Below are positions 30,808-44,000 of a stretch of 64,000 bases of DNA, in pieces. Each line of letters opens with the position of its first letter. Positions within the stretch are counted from its first letter, which is position 1. The notes beneath the pieces were generated by a model, which had not been told where the DNA came from, did no database searches, and saw only the letters and a program-made list of their open reading frames with translations. The position numbers and the translations under genes are program-made. Origin of the DNA: Alopecurus myosuroides (lineage: Eukaryota > Streptophyta > Magnoliopsida > Poales > Poaceae); contig CM054060.1 of NCBI GenBank assembly GCA_028641055.1, positions 165,196,416-165,260,415 of the forward strand. Direction: 5' to 3'.

Positions 30808-32435
30808 TGATACGTCTCCAACGTATCTATAATTTCTGATGTTCCATGATGATATTATGCCAATTGCTACATGTTTGTCCCTTCTTTATGTCATTTTTAT
30901 CGATTTTCCGGACTAACCTATTGGCAAGATGCCACAGAGCCAGTTCCCTATTTTTTGCTGTTTTTAGTTTCAGAAAAGTTGTTCTGAAAATATTCTCGGA
31001 ATTGGAAAATCTGAAGTCCGGAAGTCTTAGAATTCCCGAAGGTTTCACGGAGTCCCGAAGAGACCCGGAGGGGGGACTCAGGGGGCTCACACCATAGGGT
31101 GGCGCGCCCCCCTTGGCCGCGTCGGGGGGGTGGTCTGGGGCCCGGAGGGCACCACCGCCTTTGCCCTTTCGCCTATTTATTCCCCTCCGAAGGAAAACCC
31201 TAGGCACCTGATAAAAAATCCCCGAAAAGTTCCACAGCCGCCGTCGTCGTCAACCCTAGACTAGGGGGGTTCTGAAGCTGTCTCCCGGCACCCTGCCGGA
31301 GAGGAGATCATCAGCGGATGCCTTTTCATCACCATGCCTGCCTCCGGAGTGATGCGTGAGTAGTTCATCCTTGGACTACGGGTCCATAGCAGTAGCTAGA
31401 TGGTTGTCTTCTCCTCCTATGCCTCAATGTTTAGATCTCGTGAGATGCCTAACATGATCTAGATTGTTCTTATGTAATTCTATGTGCTATGTTTGCTGGG
31501 ACCCGATGAATATTGAACTTATGCCAAGTTGATTATAGTCTTTATTGCATATGTTATTTGTGATGTTGCATGCTTTCCGTTGCTAGTGGTTGCTCTGGCC
31601 AAGTAGTTGCTAGTGACTCCAAGAGGGAGTATTTATGCTCGATAGTTGGGTTCATGCCTTCTTTTCGCCCGTGCTCGAGTGACAGAAACGTGACGGCGGA
31701 GGATGTGTTGTTGCCACTAGGGAGAAAACAACAATGTGAGTGCCCGCGTGCACAATCATTTCTTACATTACACATATTGCTTAATGCGGTTATCTATTAT
31801 TTGCAACTTAATACTTAAGGAGGGTCAGATGATAACCTGAGGGTGGATTATTAGTCATAGATGCAGTTGGATTACGGTCTATGTATATTGTTGTAATGCC
31901 CGCACTAAATATCATAGTAGTAATCATGTCATGAATGTGCACTACGGTGCAACCTCTATTTGTCAATTGCCTAGCTGTAATTTGTTCACCCAGCATGCTA
32001 TCTTTTATGGAGAGACACCACTAGTGAACCTATGAACCCCGGTCCACTTTCCGACACAGTTAAACAAACCACTACAATTCCCTACTTTTTTTTATTTACT
32101 GCAAGCATATACCATTTTCCACACTATACGTCTAATCTTTGTTTTCAGCAAGACCGGTGAGATTGAAAACCTCACTGTACCGTTGGGACAAAGTATTTTG
32201 GTTGTGTTGTGTGTAGGTTCCGCGTTGTTGCTGACACAGGTGAGGCGCCATCACCACCGTCAGTGGCATCAACCTTCTGAAGATCCTCTTTCTCCTACTG
32301 GATTGATAACCTTGGTTCTTAACTGAGGGAAATTCTTACCGCTGCACTCATCACACCCTCCTCTTGGGGTTCCCAACACACCATCCATAGAAATGAATTT
32401 CTAGCGCCTCAAGGCACCATCAAGGTGTAGCATCA
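30808..32435 (+). repeat. 5' LTR of element A
   Basis: Starts TGATACGTCTCCAACG and ends GTAGCATCA, 1,628 bp, nine bases before a primer site. Phrases such as ggactacgggtccatagcag and gcaacttaatacttaagg are those of a widespread Triticeae LTR. A TATTTAT box near 31174 and a leader with AACCCTAG downstream mark the promoter. ORFs within it are not genes. Confidence 0.85.
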
Positions 32436-32444
32436 AAGAATTTC

Positions 32445-32462
32445 TGGCGCCGTTGCCGGGGA
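32445..32462 (+). other. Primer binding site of element A (tRNA-Asp type)
   Basis: TGGCGCCGTTGCCGGGGA is complementary to the usual 3' end of plant tRNA-Asp and is common in Athila-like and related grass Gypsy elements. Confidence 0.8.
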
Positions 32463-32668
32463 GAAAGAAGTCTTCTGGCAAGGGGAGTCCCTCACTCTCA
32501 AACTCTTTATTTTGTTTATTGTCTTGTTTTGCTTCTTTATATCAAAAACAAAAAAAAATTAGTTTTCTTCATAGCTGTTATTTATTTGCTTGCTTTATTT
32601 TAATAGAATGAGTATTCCTGAAGTTGAGGTTCGTTCTTTTATGTTGGTATTACAGGCTGGTATAGGTA
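32463..32668 (+). mobile_element. Element A internal region, left part
   Basis: Leader and an ATG at 32608 opening a short frame (MSIPEVEVRSFML) that is cut by LARD B at 32669. Removing LARD B and one AGGTA puts the next open stretch (61326-61421) in another frame, so the ORF was already shifted or the ATG is not its start. Confidence 0.6.
32664..32668. repeat. Left target-site duplication of LARD B (AGGTA)
   Basis: Repeated at 61320-61324, directly outside the TG...CA ends. Confidence 0.9.
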
Positions 32669-34539
32669 TGTAACATCCCAGTGTTTGGGAGGTTATAAGG
32701 ATCTAAATATAATATGTGCATTTTCAAAGCATGCATCTAAAAGTACGGGAAATTTTGGCGCGAAAGTTTAAACGAATCAAAGTGACCAAAGTTTCACTTG
32801 ACATGATGAAACGGGTCTAGTTCATCTAGTCAAGAGTACATTTGGAATGATCTTTATAACAAGTATCTTATGAAACCAAATCATCTGGTTACACAAACCA
32901 TAAATTGGTTTTGACCAACACAAACTCTCAACAACCTTAACCACAAGTCTATAAGTGACTTGGGATAATTCACTAGGTATCTAGAACTCAAAGAGGGGTG
33001 AGTATCCAAATCTCATAACTGATAATCAAACTTTCAGAAATAAGTAATACACAACTTAACCATCTCATCATCAGAGATGTTATCACCTATAAAACAACAA
33101 CTCTCTAAGTTATCAACCATTCACACCACACCTTTATAAATTATCTCATAACTATTAAGTGCACCTTCACAATCAAATAACAAAGGTTTAATAGAACACA
33201 AATGATACCCACAAGTCTTAACTCAAAACCCACCAATGGGAAATGATATAATAATTCTATTAACACATTTATCGAATATGTACATATCTCATCAACTATA
33301 AAAGAAGTACCTAAAAGAAGAATTAAATCTTCTTAAAGTACTATTAAATCTTGATCACTACCTAGGATCTTTCCAAACCTCTATGCCTGCATCATGAATA
33401 CAAATCAAGGATATAAAATCACAACATGGCACCCTGAGTAACCAATTGACAACCATGATCAAAGTCAATAAGCTCAATCACTTTCACATGCTCATTTGTT
33501 TCAATCATCTTATGTAAGTGAGCATATGAAACCTCAACACATCAATGAACCATTTGATCAACTTATTATCTTAAGTCCTCATTCCACAAACACTCCACAT
33601 TTCTATCCACATCAATATTCAACAACTAAAGTAACTTTGGATACAAGTAATGGATAACCACAAGTTATAACCTCTATTAGAGGAACTGGATTGAAAGCTA
33701 AGTAAAACAAATAATGTATGAAACAAGTATCCATCTTTTGGGAAATAAAATAAGAAGTATATGGAAGGATAATAAAAGCATGAACTAAACCTTAATCTAG
33801 ATCTAGTTGTGTTGCCTCGACTATTCTATCTTGTTTCCAATCTTCTCAAAGTCATTATGCAAGAGAAGCACCCTCAAGAAAAGAGGAACTACCACCAGAA
33901 GACCTTCAGGAAGATTATTTAGAGTGTTCTACAAGTGGTACTCTAATCTTCTATAAGAGTACTTGGAAACTCTTATAGCTTGATATGATCTTATTAACTC
34001 TCTTGAAATAGTGTGATATTCCAATGTTAGTGTTATATAGAAGTAGTTTGGTAACAAGACTAATTACCTTGTTAACATATCACTTTTGTATACTCAAACA
34101 ATTGAGTGTCATACACAAACAAATAGAAGGTTGAATACCCTAGTACATCTCAGCCTATTGTATATGATTAGTAATTTGGAGGCAAGTCTGATCCACTTGT
34201 TAACAAATTCTTCTTATATGCATATGGAAACTTGATGTCATAAAATAAACCTACATTCTTTTATAATCTTCTAAGTAAAACCTTTGCTTGGAACAACTGG
34301 TTGTTTTCACCACAAGGGTGAGATAGTTGAAGTTGGAGACCAAGAGATGAACCTACGTGCAATGGACAAAGGTGATAACAGAAGACTAGTGGCAACTAGA
34401 GAGAAGAACATCAAGCAACATAAGAGCACAAGAAGCAACACTGCCTCAGTAAGGGATCAGTTGTTAAGACAGAAGGACTGGTTTGTAATTATCAGAAATT
34501 CTAGGGGGTTATCGAAAGGTTTCCTTTATTTCCATTCTT

Positions 34540-35140
34540 CTTCCTCTGCCAGAAGGCAGAGGAGACGTGCTCGAGCTGCTGCTGCGTGTGCCACCTCCTC
34601 CTCGTCGCCGTTCCGCGAGGATAAAGACTAGAATGTGTCTGCATCTCGCACTCTCTCGCTCACTCCCTCGCCTGCTCTCTCTTTCTCTGTAAATAGAACC
34701 CTAGAAACCGAAACCCTAGCCCCGTGGTCGCCGGTCGCCGCCTCCATCTCCGGTCATGCCGCGAGCAACCGAGACCACCTCTGGATGCGTCATAGTCTCC
34801 TCTACCTCCTCAACGAGTATCGCTTGCCGGGAAGCCGTGGCGCCGGAGAACTCGGCCGTTCCTTTTCTCACTGTCGACGGCCACCGTGGTTAAATTCGCC
34901 GCCGTCGAGCTACCCCTTGCGTCCCCGATGGTTCCTTCATGTTCTAGGTGAGCCCCCACACCTCTCGCTGCATTTTAATCGTTGAATTGCGTTCAATTTC
35001 GTGGTTGCCGTCGATACCCGACACCGCCGCCGCGAAACCTCGCCGCCGGTGATGTTCCGGTGAACAGCAACCAATGGCGCCGCTACCTATGAGTTCGTTG
35101 TGACCTCCTCTATCCGATAGCATCTAGAGACCGGAGCAAT
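34540..35140 (+). promoter_or_regulatory. GC-rich, leader-like island in LARD B LTR 1
   Basis: CTCTCTCGCTCACTCC, GTAAATAGAACC, AAACCCTAGCC and then CCG/GCC-rich sequence resemble a grass gene leader and first exon. The ORFs here are not kept between the two LTRs (the N-terminal parts differ by indels), so I read this as the transcribed start of the LTR, not a protein gene. Confidence 0.5.
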
Positions 35141-35201
35141 TTGGGGTAAATCGACCTATTGCATCGATCAGAGGAGTTCATCCTCAATGCTGATGTTGTC
35201 A

Positions 35202-35220
35202 TGACGTCAGCATGACGTCA
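35202..35220 (+). promoter_or_regulatory. Paired TGACGTCA sites
   Basis: TGACGTCAGCATGACGTCA: two perfect bZIP/CRE-type palindromes, starts 11 bases apart, comparable in form to the as-1 element. Conserved in LTR 2 at 58862-58880. Confidence 0.55.
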
Positions 35221-35270
35221 TGGCAATTTTCCTTTTCTTTTCATTTAAATTTTTGATTTAATTAGAAAAT

Positions 35271-35291
35271 GACAGGTGGGTCCCACCTGTC
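35271..35291. repeat. Perfect 21 bp palindrome in LARD B LTR 1
   Basis: GACAGGTGGG, a central T, then CCCACCTGTC. Identical at 58931-58951 in LTR 2. Confidence 0.9.
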
Positions 35292-37772
35292 AATTTAAAA
35301 TTGGCAGAAAATCGAATAAAATTAATAAACCAATAACTTTAATTCTATTAATCAGAAAAATATAACTAATATACCAAATTGATTAGAAAAATATAATCCA
35401 AATGATTATCAACTTTCCAAAAATATTTGATAATGTTTAAAATTTAATATTTTCTTTAATTAAATAAAATCATTTAAAATTGAGAAAAATAAGAAATAAT
35501 TCATAAAATCAGAAAAATACAAGTTATATACCAAAATGCTCCAAATGACATATGCAACTCACCTATGATGTTTTCATAGTCATTTGAACAAGTTTTCATG
35601 TGTGCTATATTTGCCTACTCATTTAATTCATTTGAAATTAATAAAATAATAACTTTTCAAATATTGTCAGAAAACATTAAATGATATACCAAATTAAAGA
35701 GAACAACATTTCTAACACAAGTATGTCAAATATAAAACATTTTATTCAACTTGTAAGCTTATTTTTTATAAGGATACTGAAATTGTATAATGTCCCATTA
35801 TAACTAGAAACTATTACCACAACTGAATTTTCCTTATTAATAAAACCCACATGTTTTCACACCTACTAAACCTATCATCACAAGTCATTGGCAAGTATTG
35901 TGATGATAGAGTTCGCTATACTAGTTCATGATTTTCAACTAAACTCATTGTCATGAGCTCCACACTTTCGGAACATAAAATCAAACATGTTTGTTACCTT
36001 TTCAGATAATTGTTTTCCATGTGCTATTGTCTTGTTACCTCACCAAGTAATAAACACTTCTACCTAAACAGGATAACAATTGTTTGCTAAGTAAAAGTGA
36101 AACACATGTAAATCTAAAAGAACCAATAACCACACCACAAGAAGTAATGAAACATTTCACCTAAAATCTGTGTGATTAAGATATCGTATCAAACGTGGCT
36201 TACACTTGTAAGCTGGGGTGTTTTCCAGGGTAATTCACGATGCATCTCATTACTATGCATGTATCATCTTGCCAGTGTTTTCTGTAGTTCTTACCAGGAC
36301 TACTTTGCTATCTTTCAGATGTCGGGATTTTCTACGCGGTCCTTGAACCGAAGACATTTATTATTATGGTTATTTCAATCAGGCAAATTCATCACTTGCT
36401 GATATCCTTTGTAGTACTTCATAACAAACTAATTGCAAAAACTCTATCGTATTACCACCTACTCTCAAAAGAATGCATGATCCTATTTTTATAATAATAT
36501 GACTAATTGAATGACTACCCGAGTGGTAGTGTTCTGTTTGGTGGGCGGATGGGACCATGGTAAGATGAATAGGTCAAAGGAAGGTTCCATCTGCATGGGA
36601 AAGTATTACCTAGGAACTAATCAAAAATGCCGTCAGAACTCGGTGCGCCGTAAATACCGCGTTAACCATGGGTCTTCTATGGGGGGAGTAAGTGAGATGT
36701 AATCTTTTCTCGTTCGCATGTCAACGGGCTGCCAGAGACGTACGCTGTAGGTCTTGCGAGACTACATGCACATGGGTGGGATCCCTTAATTCCCGCGGAC
36801 TCTAGGGTCTATGATGGTCTGCCAAGGGCGCCTAGATATCCATCGTGAGGGGTGGAATCAGGGGTTCAACCTGCTGGCAGAAACGGGTGGGCATGCGTTG
36901 TGCGGAGAAGCACGGTTTGGCTTAAACCAACAACCGGGCCCCACACCTGAGTGGGAGTGGACAGGAATGTACACCTGGTTGTGAAACATGGTCTTGGTCG
37001 TCCGTGGGTAAAGTAACGCACCTCTGTAGAGTGTAAAAGGATGTGGCATGTTACCCCCTGTTCCCGGAAGGAACTTCGAACGCTACAGGAAAGGCAACTC
37101 CATGAAGTTCTAGCTCCTGTGATGGTCTGGCGGGCATAGTTTTTAGAATTAAAAGCAACCTCTTGAAGAAAGTTTTGCAAAACCTTGCATTAGCTTATGA
37201 CTCTTTCAAGTCTAAAGCTGTAGTTAGTGCATCAGACTACCCACTATATATCATGAACTTGTTGAGTAACGCTCGTTACTCATTCGTTCCCGTTTGATCC
37301 CCTGCTTAGAGCTGAAACCCTATGGAAGTCGTCATCATGAAGCCATCATTACCTCATGAAGCTAGATGGAGTCTTATACTACTTAGCCAGTAAAGAATCG
37401 TTATCAACAACGCTGGTGGAGGAGAAGCTATCAAGGTGTAGGTGGAGAGTATTCTTGGGCTTAGCTGTATCAAGCCATAGGTTAGGACTGACATCAGCCG
37501 TAGTAGATTAGTTCTAAGCTAAAGTTCTTCTCCAGCTTGGATCTTCGATTTCTTTCTTCTGACGATTTCATTTGTATGAGATCTTCTTTGATTCCTCAAA
37601 GAGATTCTCCAGATTTTTGTAATAAAGTTTGTATCCTATAGCTTTGCTTGGACCCGCTGTGTTTCTGTTGTACCACTCTGAGGGATGTAATATTCACAGG
37701 TAAGTCCTTCTATGAGTATTATGTCATTGACTTGCGCACTACACATGAAGTGGTGTGCTGGGTCATCACAGA

Positions 37773-37784
37773 TGGTATCAGAGC
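37773..37784 (+). other. Primer binding site of LARD B (initiator tRNA-Met)
   Basis: TGGTATCAGAGC two bases after the LTR, the standard plant initiator-Met site. Confidence 0.92.
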
Positions 37785-39615
37785 GAAGCGACCTTAGGTT
37801 TAAAACCTTTTAGGAGATCTGTAGGTTGGTAAAGACTATGGGAAGCCATCTTATCTAAACCCTACTTCCTACAACTATGAGAATCATTCACTTGAGAATT
37901 ATATGATCATACTTGTATAGAATATTCTTACTCAACTCAAGTAAACCTACTTAACTATTCTATTTATACCTAGGTATGAATAGTTAGAAGTCTCTCATGT
38001 GACAGTGTTATTGAGAAAAAGAGAGTTCTGACAAAGTCAAAGATGATTAAATCAAAGTGATGATTACCCCAATTCTATGAATGCATAGGACGGAGTAGAA
38101 TATAGTATAGATTAAGTGTAGGAGTCATCAAGAATGGATGATGAGGATCATTAAGAGTTATTAAAACTATGGTAACTAGTGGTTATATGCCATATCCTTA
38201 GTTATCAAGTTTAGAGGTTAATCAGTATAGTATAGTATAGAATTAGGAGAAGGCATCAGCATTGATGGAAGCTGCATTACTACTTCTACGACGTGGTCAA
38301 CAACATGAAGGATCAACATGTGCTATGAGAAGTTTATCGTAATCAAGTTGAAGAAATTCAATTACATAATACTTAGTCCTATATGGAACCAAGTTAGACA
38401 ACAACTACTATAGGATCAATTTGTCTTGGTGTATTCCATTACAGTAAGGCATGCAATTGGAGTAATTACCGAGGCAAAGAGTGGTTGTGCAGATTAGGAT
38501 TATAAGGTACTATATACCTACTTGTAGTGTATAGAAATTAAGAGCCTTGGTAATTGAGATGTTTTACTCTAAGTACTTTTATTCCACGGGCTTTTCATGC
38601 ATGAGTGATAACTGCATTTGGGATTTATTGGATCTTATTTGGATCTTTGATTGACTAGATCTGTGCATGAAGTTGGAACTTGATGTGCATATGCATGTGC
38701 AAACATTGAGTTCTATCTTGATGTTACTGGTCTAGAGGGTATAGGATTAGTATGAGAGCGGTCTGAGTTATCAGCAGATTGATACAATCACCAAAGCTCT
38801 GGAAGACAAAAAAAATCAAGAAGGCAGAAGCCAATGAAGCCACTGATGGGAATGGAACACATTGCACATTTTGCTTGGAGTTGGTGAGATACTACATTAA
38901 CATATGGTTAGCTACCACAAGTGATGCCAAGGAAATCACTTGAGTAGTTATATCCTAGAAAAAAATATGTAGAAGTTCGATAAGTTAACTTATAGAGTCA
39001 CCCTTTAGAAGTCGAAACCCAAAGATATAGAAGGACCATAGGAAGTTACCTGTGGAATAGGTTATAGTCACCTATAGGAAAGAGTTAAAACTCGAGGAAA
39101 CTCGAAGATATTTTCACTAATTAGATGAGTCTAAGTCAATGTACACTACATTGTACAAGTTTCTTTGAGCAGTATTCCTCTTGAGACCATTAGATTGAAC
39201 GAAATGGAGTCCTAAACATAGACAATACCCATTATACCAGAAGAATCTTATTGGTTATTCATCACCCGGTGGATATACCAATGGTTCTTCAGGAAGTTGT
39301 GAGAGATAGGAAACCATACCTATTCACCGGAGAACAAAACTTGCTATCCACTATGTCGTGGAAATACCATGTTTTCTTCGTGAGACCATTAGGAAGGTTT
39401 GAGGACAAACAGAGTTGTCATAATAACATGCAAAGTATTAGATTATCATGCACGACAGTGGAAGGTGAACAATGAACACAAAGGCTACACATGCCAATGT
39501 CAACACAAGAAGACAACTATGAAGAATCAACGGTCTACAAAAGTTATCTCTACCTATCTTTACGTTAGAGAGGTTGAACTTCGGGACGAAGTTCTTGTTA
39601 AGGGGGAGATACTGT
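37785..39615 (+). mobile_element. LARD B internal region, non-coding
   Basis: About 1.8 kb with no ORF above about 75 codons and no retroviral domain. Near the 3' end a 7-base-stem hairpin (39576-39594) is followed by the polypurine tract AAGGGGGAGATAC (39600-39612), three bases before LTR 2. Confidence 0.8.
39576..39594 (+). other. Hairpin upstream of the LARD B polypurine tract
   Basis: GAACTTC-GGGAC-GAAGTTC: perfect 7 bp stem, 5-base loop, ending 21 bases before LTR 2. Confidence 0.7.
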
Positions 39616-41082
39616 AACATCCTAGTGTTTGGGAGGTTATAAGGATCTAAATATAATATGTGCATTTGCAAAGCATGCATCTAAAAGTACGGGAAATTTT
39701 GGCGCGAAAGTTTAAACGAATCAAAGTGACCAAAGTTTCACTTGACATGATGAAACAGGTCTAGTTCATCTAGCCAAGAGTACATTTGGAATGATCTTTA
39801 TAACAAGTATCTTAGGAAACCGAATCATCTGGTTACACAAACCATAAATTGGTTTTGACCAACACAAACTCTCAACAACCTTAACCACAAGTCTATAAGT
39901 GACTTGGGATGATTCACTAGGTATCTAGAACTCAAAGAGGTGTGAGTATCCAAATCTCATAACTGATAATCATACTTTCAGAAATAAGTAATACAAAACT
40001 TAACCATCTCATCAACAGAGATGTTATCACCTATAAAACAACAACTCTCTAAGTTATCAACCATTCACACCACACCTTTATAAATTATCTCATAACTATT
40101 AAGTGCACCTTCACAATAAAATAAGAAAGGTTTAATAGAACACAAATGATACCCACAAGTCTTAACTCAAAACCCACCAATGGGAAATGATATAATAATT
40201 CTATTAACACATTTATCGAATATGTACATATCTCATCAACTATAAAAGAAGTACCTAAAAGAAGAATTAAATATTCTTAAACTACTATTAAATCTTGATC
40301 ACTACCTAGGATCTTTCCAAACCTCTATGCCTGCATCATGAATACAAATCAAGGATATAAAATCACAACATGGCACCCTGAGTAACCAATTGACAACCAT
40401 GATCAAAGTCAATAAGCTCAATCACTTTCACATGCTCATTTGTTTCAATCATCTTATGTAAGTGAGCATATGAAACCTCTACACATCAATGAACCATTTG
40501 ATCAACTTATTATCTTAAGTCCTCATTCCACAAACAGTCCACATTTCTATCCACATCAATATTCCACAACTAAAGTACCTTTGGATGCAAGTAATGGATA
40601 ACCACAAGTTATAACCTCTATTAGAGGAACTGAATTGAAAGCTAAGTAAAACAAATCATGTATGAAACAAGTATCCATCTTTTGGGAAATAAAATAAGAA
40701 GTATATGGAAGGATAATAAAAGCATGAACTAACCCTTAATCTAGATCTGGTTATGTTGCCTAGACTATTCTATCTTGTTTCCAATCTTCTCAAAGTCATT
40801 ATGCAAGGGAAGCACCCTCAAGAAAAGAGGAACTACCACCATAAGACCTTTATGAAGATTATTTAGAGTGTTCTAGAAGAGCTACTCTAATCTTCTATAA
40901 GAGTACTTGGAAACTCTTATAGCTTGATATGATCTTATTAACTCTCTTGAAATAGTGTGATATTCCAATGTTAGTGTTATATAGAAGTAGTTTGGTAACA
41001 AGAATAATTACCTTGTTAACAGATCACTTTTGTATACTCAAACAATTGAGTGTCATACACAAACAAACAGAAGGTTGGATAC
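39616..41082 (+). repeat. LARD B LTR 2, left part
   Basis: Matches 32669 onward and is interrupted after GATAC (41078-41082) by LARD C; it resumes at 56926. Confidence 0.93.
41078..41082. repeat. Left target-site duplication of LARD C (GATAC)
   Basis: Repeated at 56921-56925 and present once (as GAATACCC context) in the uninterrupted LTR 1. Confidence 0.92.
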
Positions 41083-44000
41083 TGTAAGGACCCCAGACCG
41101 GCAGTCTGAAACCCTACGTATGCATACATTCACGATCCCAGAAAGATCAGTCGTGAACAACATACAAAGTTGGCACACAGAAATACATCATCCATTACAC
41201 GAATACATAAAGGTATTACACAAATATCACATGATCAAGTTTAACGCAACTGCCACATGGGGCATGCAACTTATCAAACACAGCGGAAGACAAATGAAAC
41301 ACAACGTAGTTGAGCCCAAGTCACGCCTTAACCTACAGGCTGCTGACCCGGAGACGATCCTAGTTCGCAAAGCCGTCAACTCCGTACTTCTCTTCATAGA
41401 TATCCTTTGGAGGCTCCTTCTCCAAATCTGATACGTAGATACCAGGGGCGAAACCATAATGAGTACATTTGAATGTACTCCGCAAGACATCCATCATTTC
41501 ACTTACCAACATGCAAATATGCTTATATGGTGGAATAGGTAGGCTATAAATAGGGTTCACTATCAATGGTGTTCATATAGGATGACACCACAGTTGCAGT
41601 CAAATTTAATCTGTACCTTCGTTGAAGAAGATACTTCAGAGGAAAATAATATAGTTTTATATCTCTTGTAGATATCACATGTACAAGAGGTTTTGTTAAA
41701 CTTTTGTTTAAAAGAATATTTTCTCTTTGCAAAACTTCTTGGAATCAGTTTCCAGAATTCTTGCTTAGAGTAGAAAAGGTTTTCTTTGCAAAGCATTTTG
41801 TTTTGTATAACATCATCTGGCTTTTCATCATCGACGATACCTCCACGGTATACGTTTCCATTCCTTTCCGAACTTCACAAGTTCAACACTTCCCTTCCAA
41901 AATTCCTTTTCAAAAACTTCCTTTTTGAAAACATTGACACAATGCTAGCTACATGGCCATTCAACTGTCCATATCCGAGGACGCGGCTTCTTCGAAAAAG
42001 TTGTACTCTGCAGAGGTGTACACATCCACCAGATCCAGTACACCTCCCGTGAACAATCACGGACTGTAACAATAGTATGTAAACATCAGGTATCTGATCA
42101 TAACCATCCACTATGTTCAAGCTAGAATATGCCTATCTCTCAGTTGAGTTTTACCACATCCCCGGCACCGAGCTAATCCCCGCCAAGCCAGGATGCCTCA
42201 ACTGATGCATCCGGAGGGAAAATTAATCCCACACTTTATATGTCTCCACGACATTCGGTTCAGAGGATCGCATCCCCTATAGCACATTGAGATAGCACAC
42301 ACTGATAAGAACAAACTTCAAGTTAAGCCCCATGCCCATATTGGGGTAGGGTGGCAGTACGGTAAAGGTTGTCCGGCGAAGACTAGGTTATGTGTCATTT
42401 TTGAAAAACACCACTTTCTCAAAAATGACCACTTCCACATTCCTCCGGAGAACAAGGATCCCCCTTTTCTCCGGGTTTTTCCGTAAAGCCTTTGTTTTGT
42501 AGAATCACAATTTTAGGGTGTCCACTTAGGGACTAGTATATTTGATGGTAATAAATACCATATGGTGGCTTATGGGCTTGGTATTACCAAGTTTAACTAT
42601 TGGCATGATAGTAACCTATAATATAGTATAGTAGTAAATTCCACATCAAAAATAGTTTTGATAATCAAGTTTTGGTAAAACTTCAGAGGTAAAATATGCA
42701 TGATAGATAATGGTAAGTATTGTATCAGCAAGCATCAGGATGGCTTGCCTGGTATCTCTTTGTGTCCCTGGTTGTTGGAGTGACTGGAACTTGAAACAGA
42801 GCTTCCCGACACTTCCTTCCTCTTCGTTTTCTAACGTCGTAAAAAGAGAATAAAGGACACACATTCAGAACCAAACAAGACAAACAAGGCTACAAGTAAT
42901 ACATACAGCAAGCAATCAAGAAGTACCACCCAAGTTCTCAATTTTTCCCTTAAGAAAAATTGGCATAAAAACTATAGTTGAAAAGTCTGCTTTTTTTTCT
43001 AGTGTTTATGTGTGGCCAATTCAATGATTTTTAGTTAAGAACACCATGGACCAGTGGGGTAGAGCACATGTTACTAGACAGTAGGGTGTCACATAAAACA
43101 CATTTTTATGTCTAAAAACTTCCCCAACAATCTCTATGGCTAGCACATATAATTTGCTAAAATACTCAAGTGGTGAAAAAGGCTCATGACAACAAGTCAA
43201 GCCTATTTTCCACCATGATGCAAAAGTACCAGTGGGTGTTCCACTAAAAAGAAATGCTCACCCAGAGGTTAATAAGCCTCTGGTCACTTTTATAAAAGTG
43301 CTCCAAACAAACAATCTAGCATCCAAAAACTCCTACTCATACTAGTAGAAAATTTAGGAAAAATACTAGACTAGTTTAGGCTACACTAGTTAATTTTATG
43401 CACAAGTGTGCAAGCTAGCAGAGGCAAAATACTCCTCTAACCAGTACCCTAATTGCTACTGGATTCCACAAAATAACATAAAAAGCATAGCTAGGAAACA
43501 AGGAAAAACTATGCTTAAAAGGCTACACATGTGAGGAGATTAATTCCTAGTCATCCAAGTGTTACTCATGCTTTTATGCTACTTAAGAGGAAACCTATCA
43601 GAGGTGAAAACCCTAAGATAATAATGCCACAAGGACATTCCATCCTCTGGTTTCCACACCAAAGATTCATAGTTTTCCCTAGGGTAAAACAAGACAAAAA
43701 GCATACATGAATATCCTAGTATGAAATTTAGACTTTAAGCATTGCTATTTAAATCTATTTCAAACACAAGCACCAAGTATCTAGAGGTGCTATAACCAAA
43801 ATAACAGTACCTAAATGGTACTGGTTTCATGAGAATTAATCTAGCAATAAGCCTAAAAAGCATTTAAAGATCTACTCAAAACATATATAAAAGAAACACA
43901 TCTAGTGTGGGGGAAATAATGTTTCCACCAAAAATGCAATGAAACCAGTGGGTGTTCCACTAGCATAACAAATAATTAAGAGGTCACAATGCCTCTGGTC

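Larger units (their letters stand above)
32669..37770 (+). repeat. LARD B LTR 1
   Basis: 5,102 bp, TG...CA. Lacks an 877 bp segment present in LTR 2 (57246-58122). Contains a GC-rich leader-like island (about 34540-35140), paired TGACGTCA sites and a 21 bp palindrome. Otherwise AT-rich and non-coding. Confidence 0.9.

Noticed and set aside
30827..31207. 126-codon ORF in the element A LTR
   Set aside because: It lies wholly inside an LTR promoter and leader region and has no homology I recognise.
32445..32462. tRNA gene suggested by tRNA-like sequence
   Set aside because: Only the 18-base complement to a tRNA 3' end is present; it is a primer binding site.
34635..34985. Protein gene in the GC-rich island of LARD B
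   Set aside because: The N-terminal part is changed by indels in the other LTR (58445-58645 begins differently), so the frame is not conserved.
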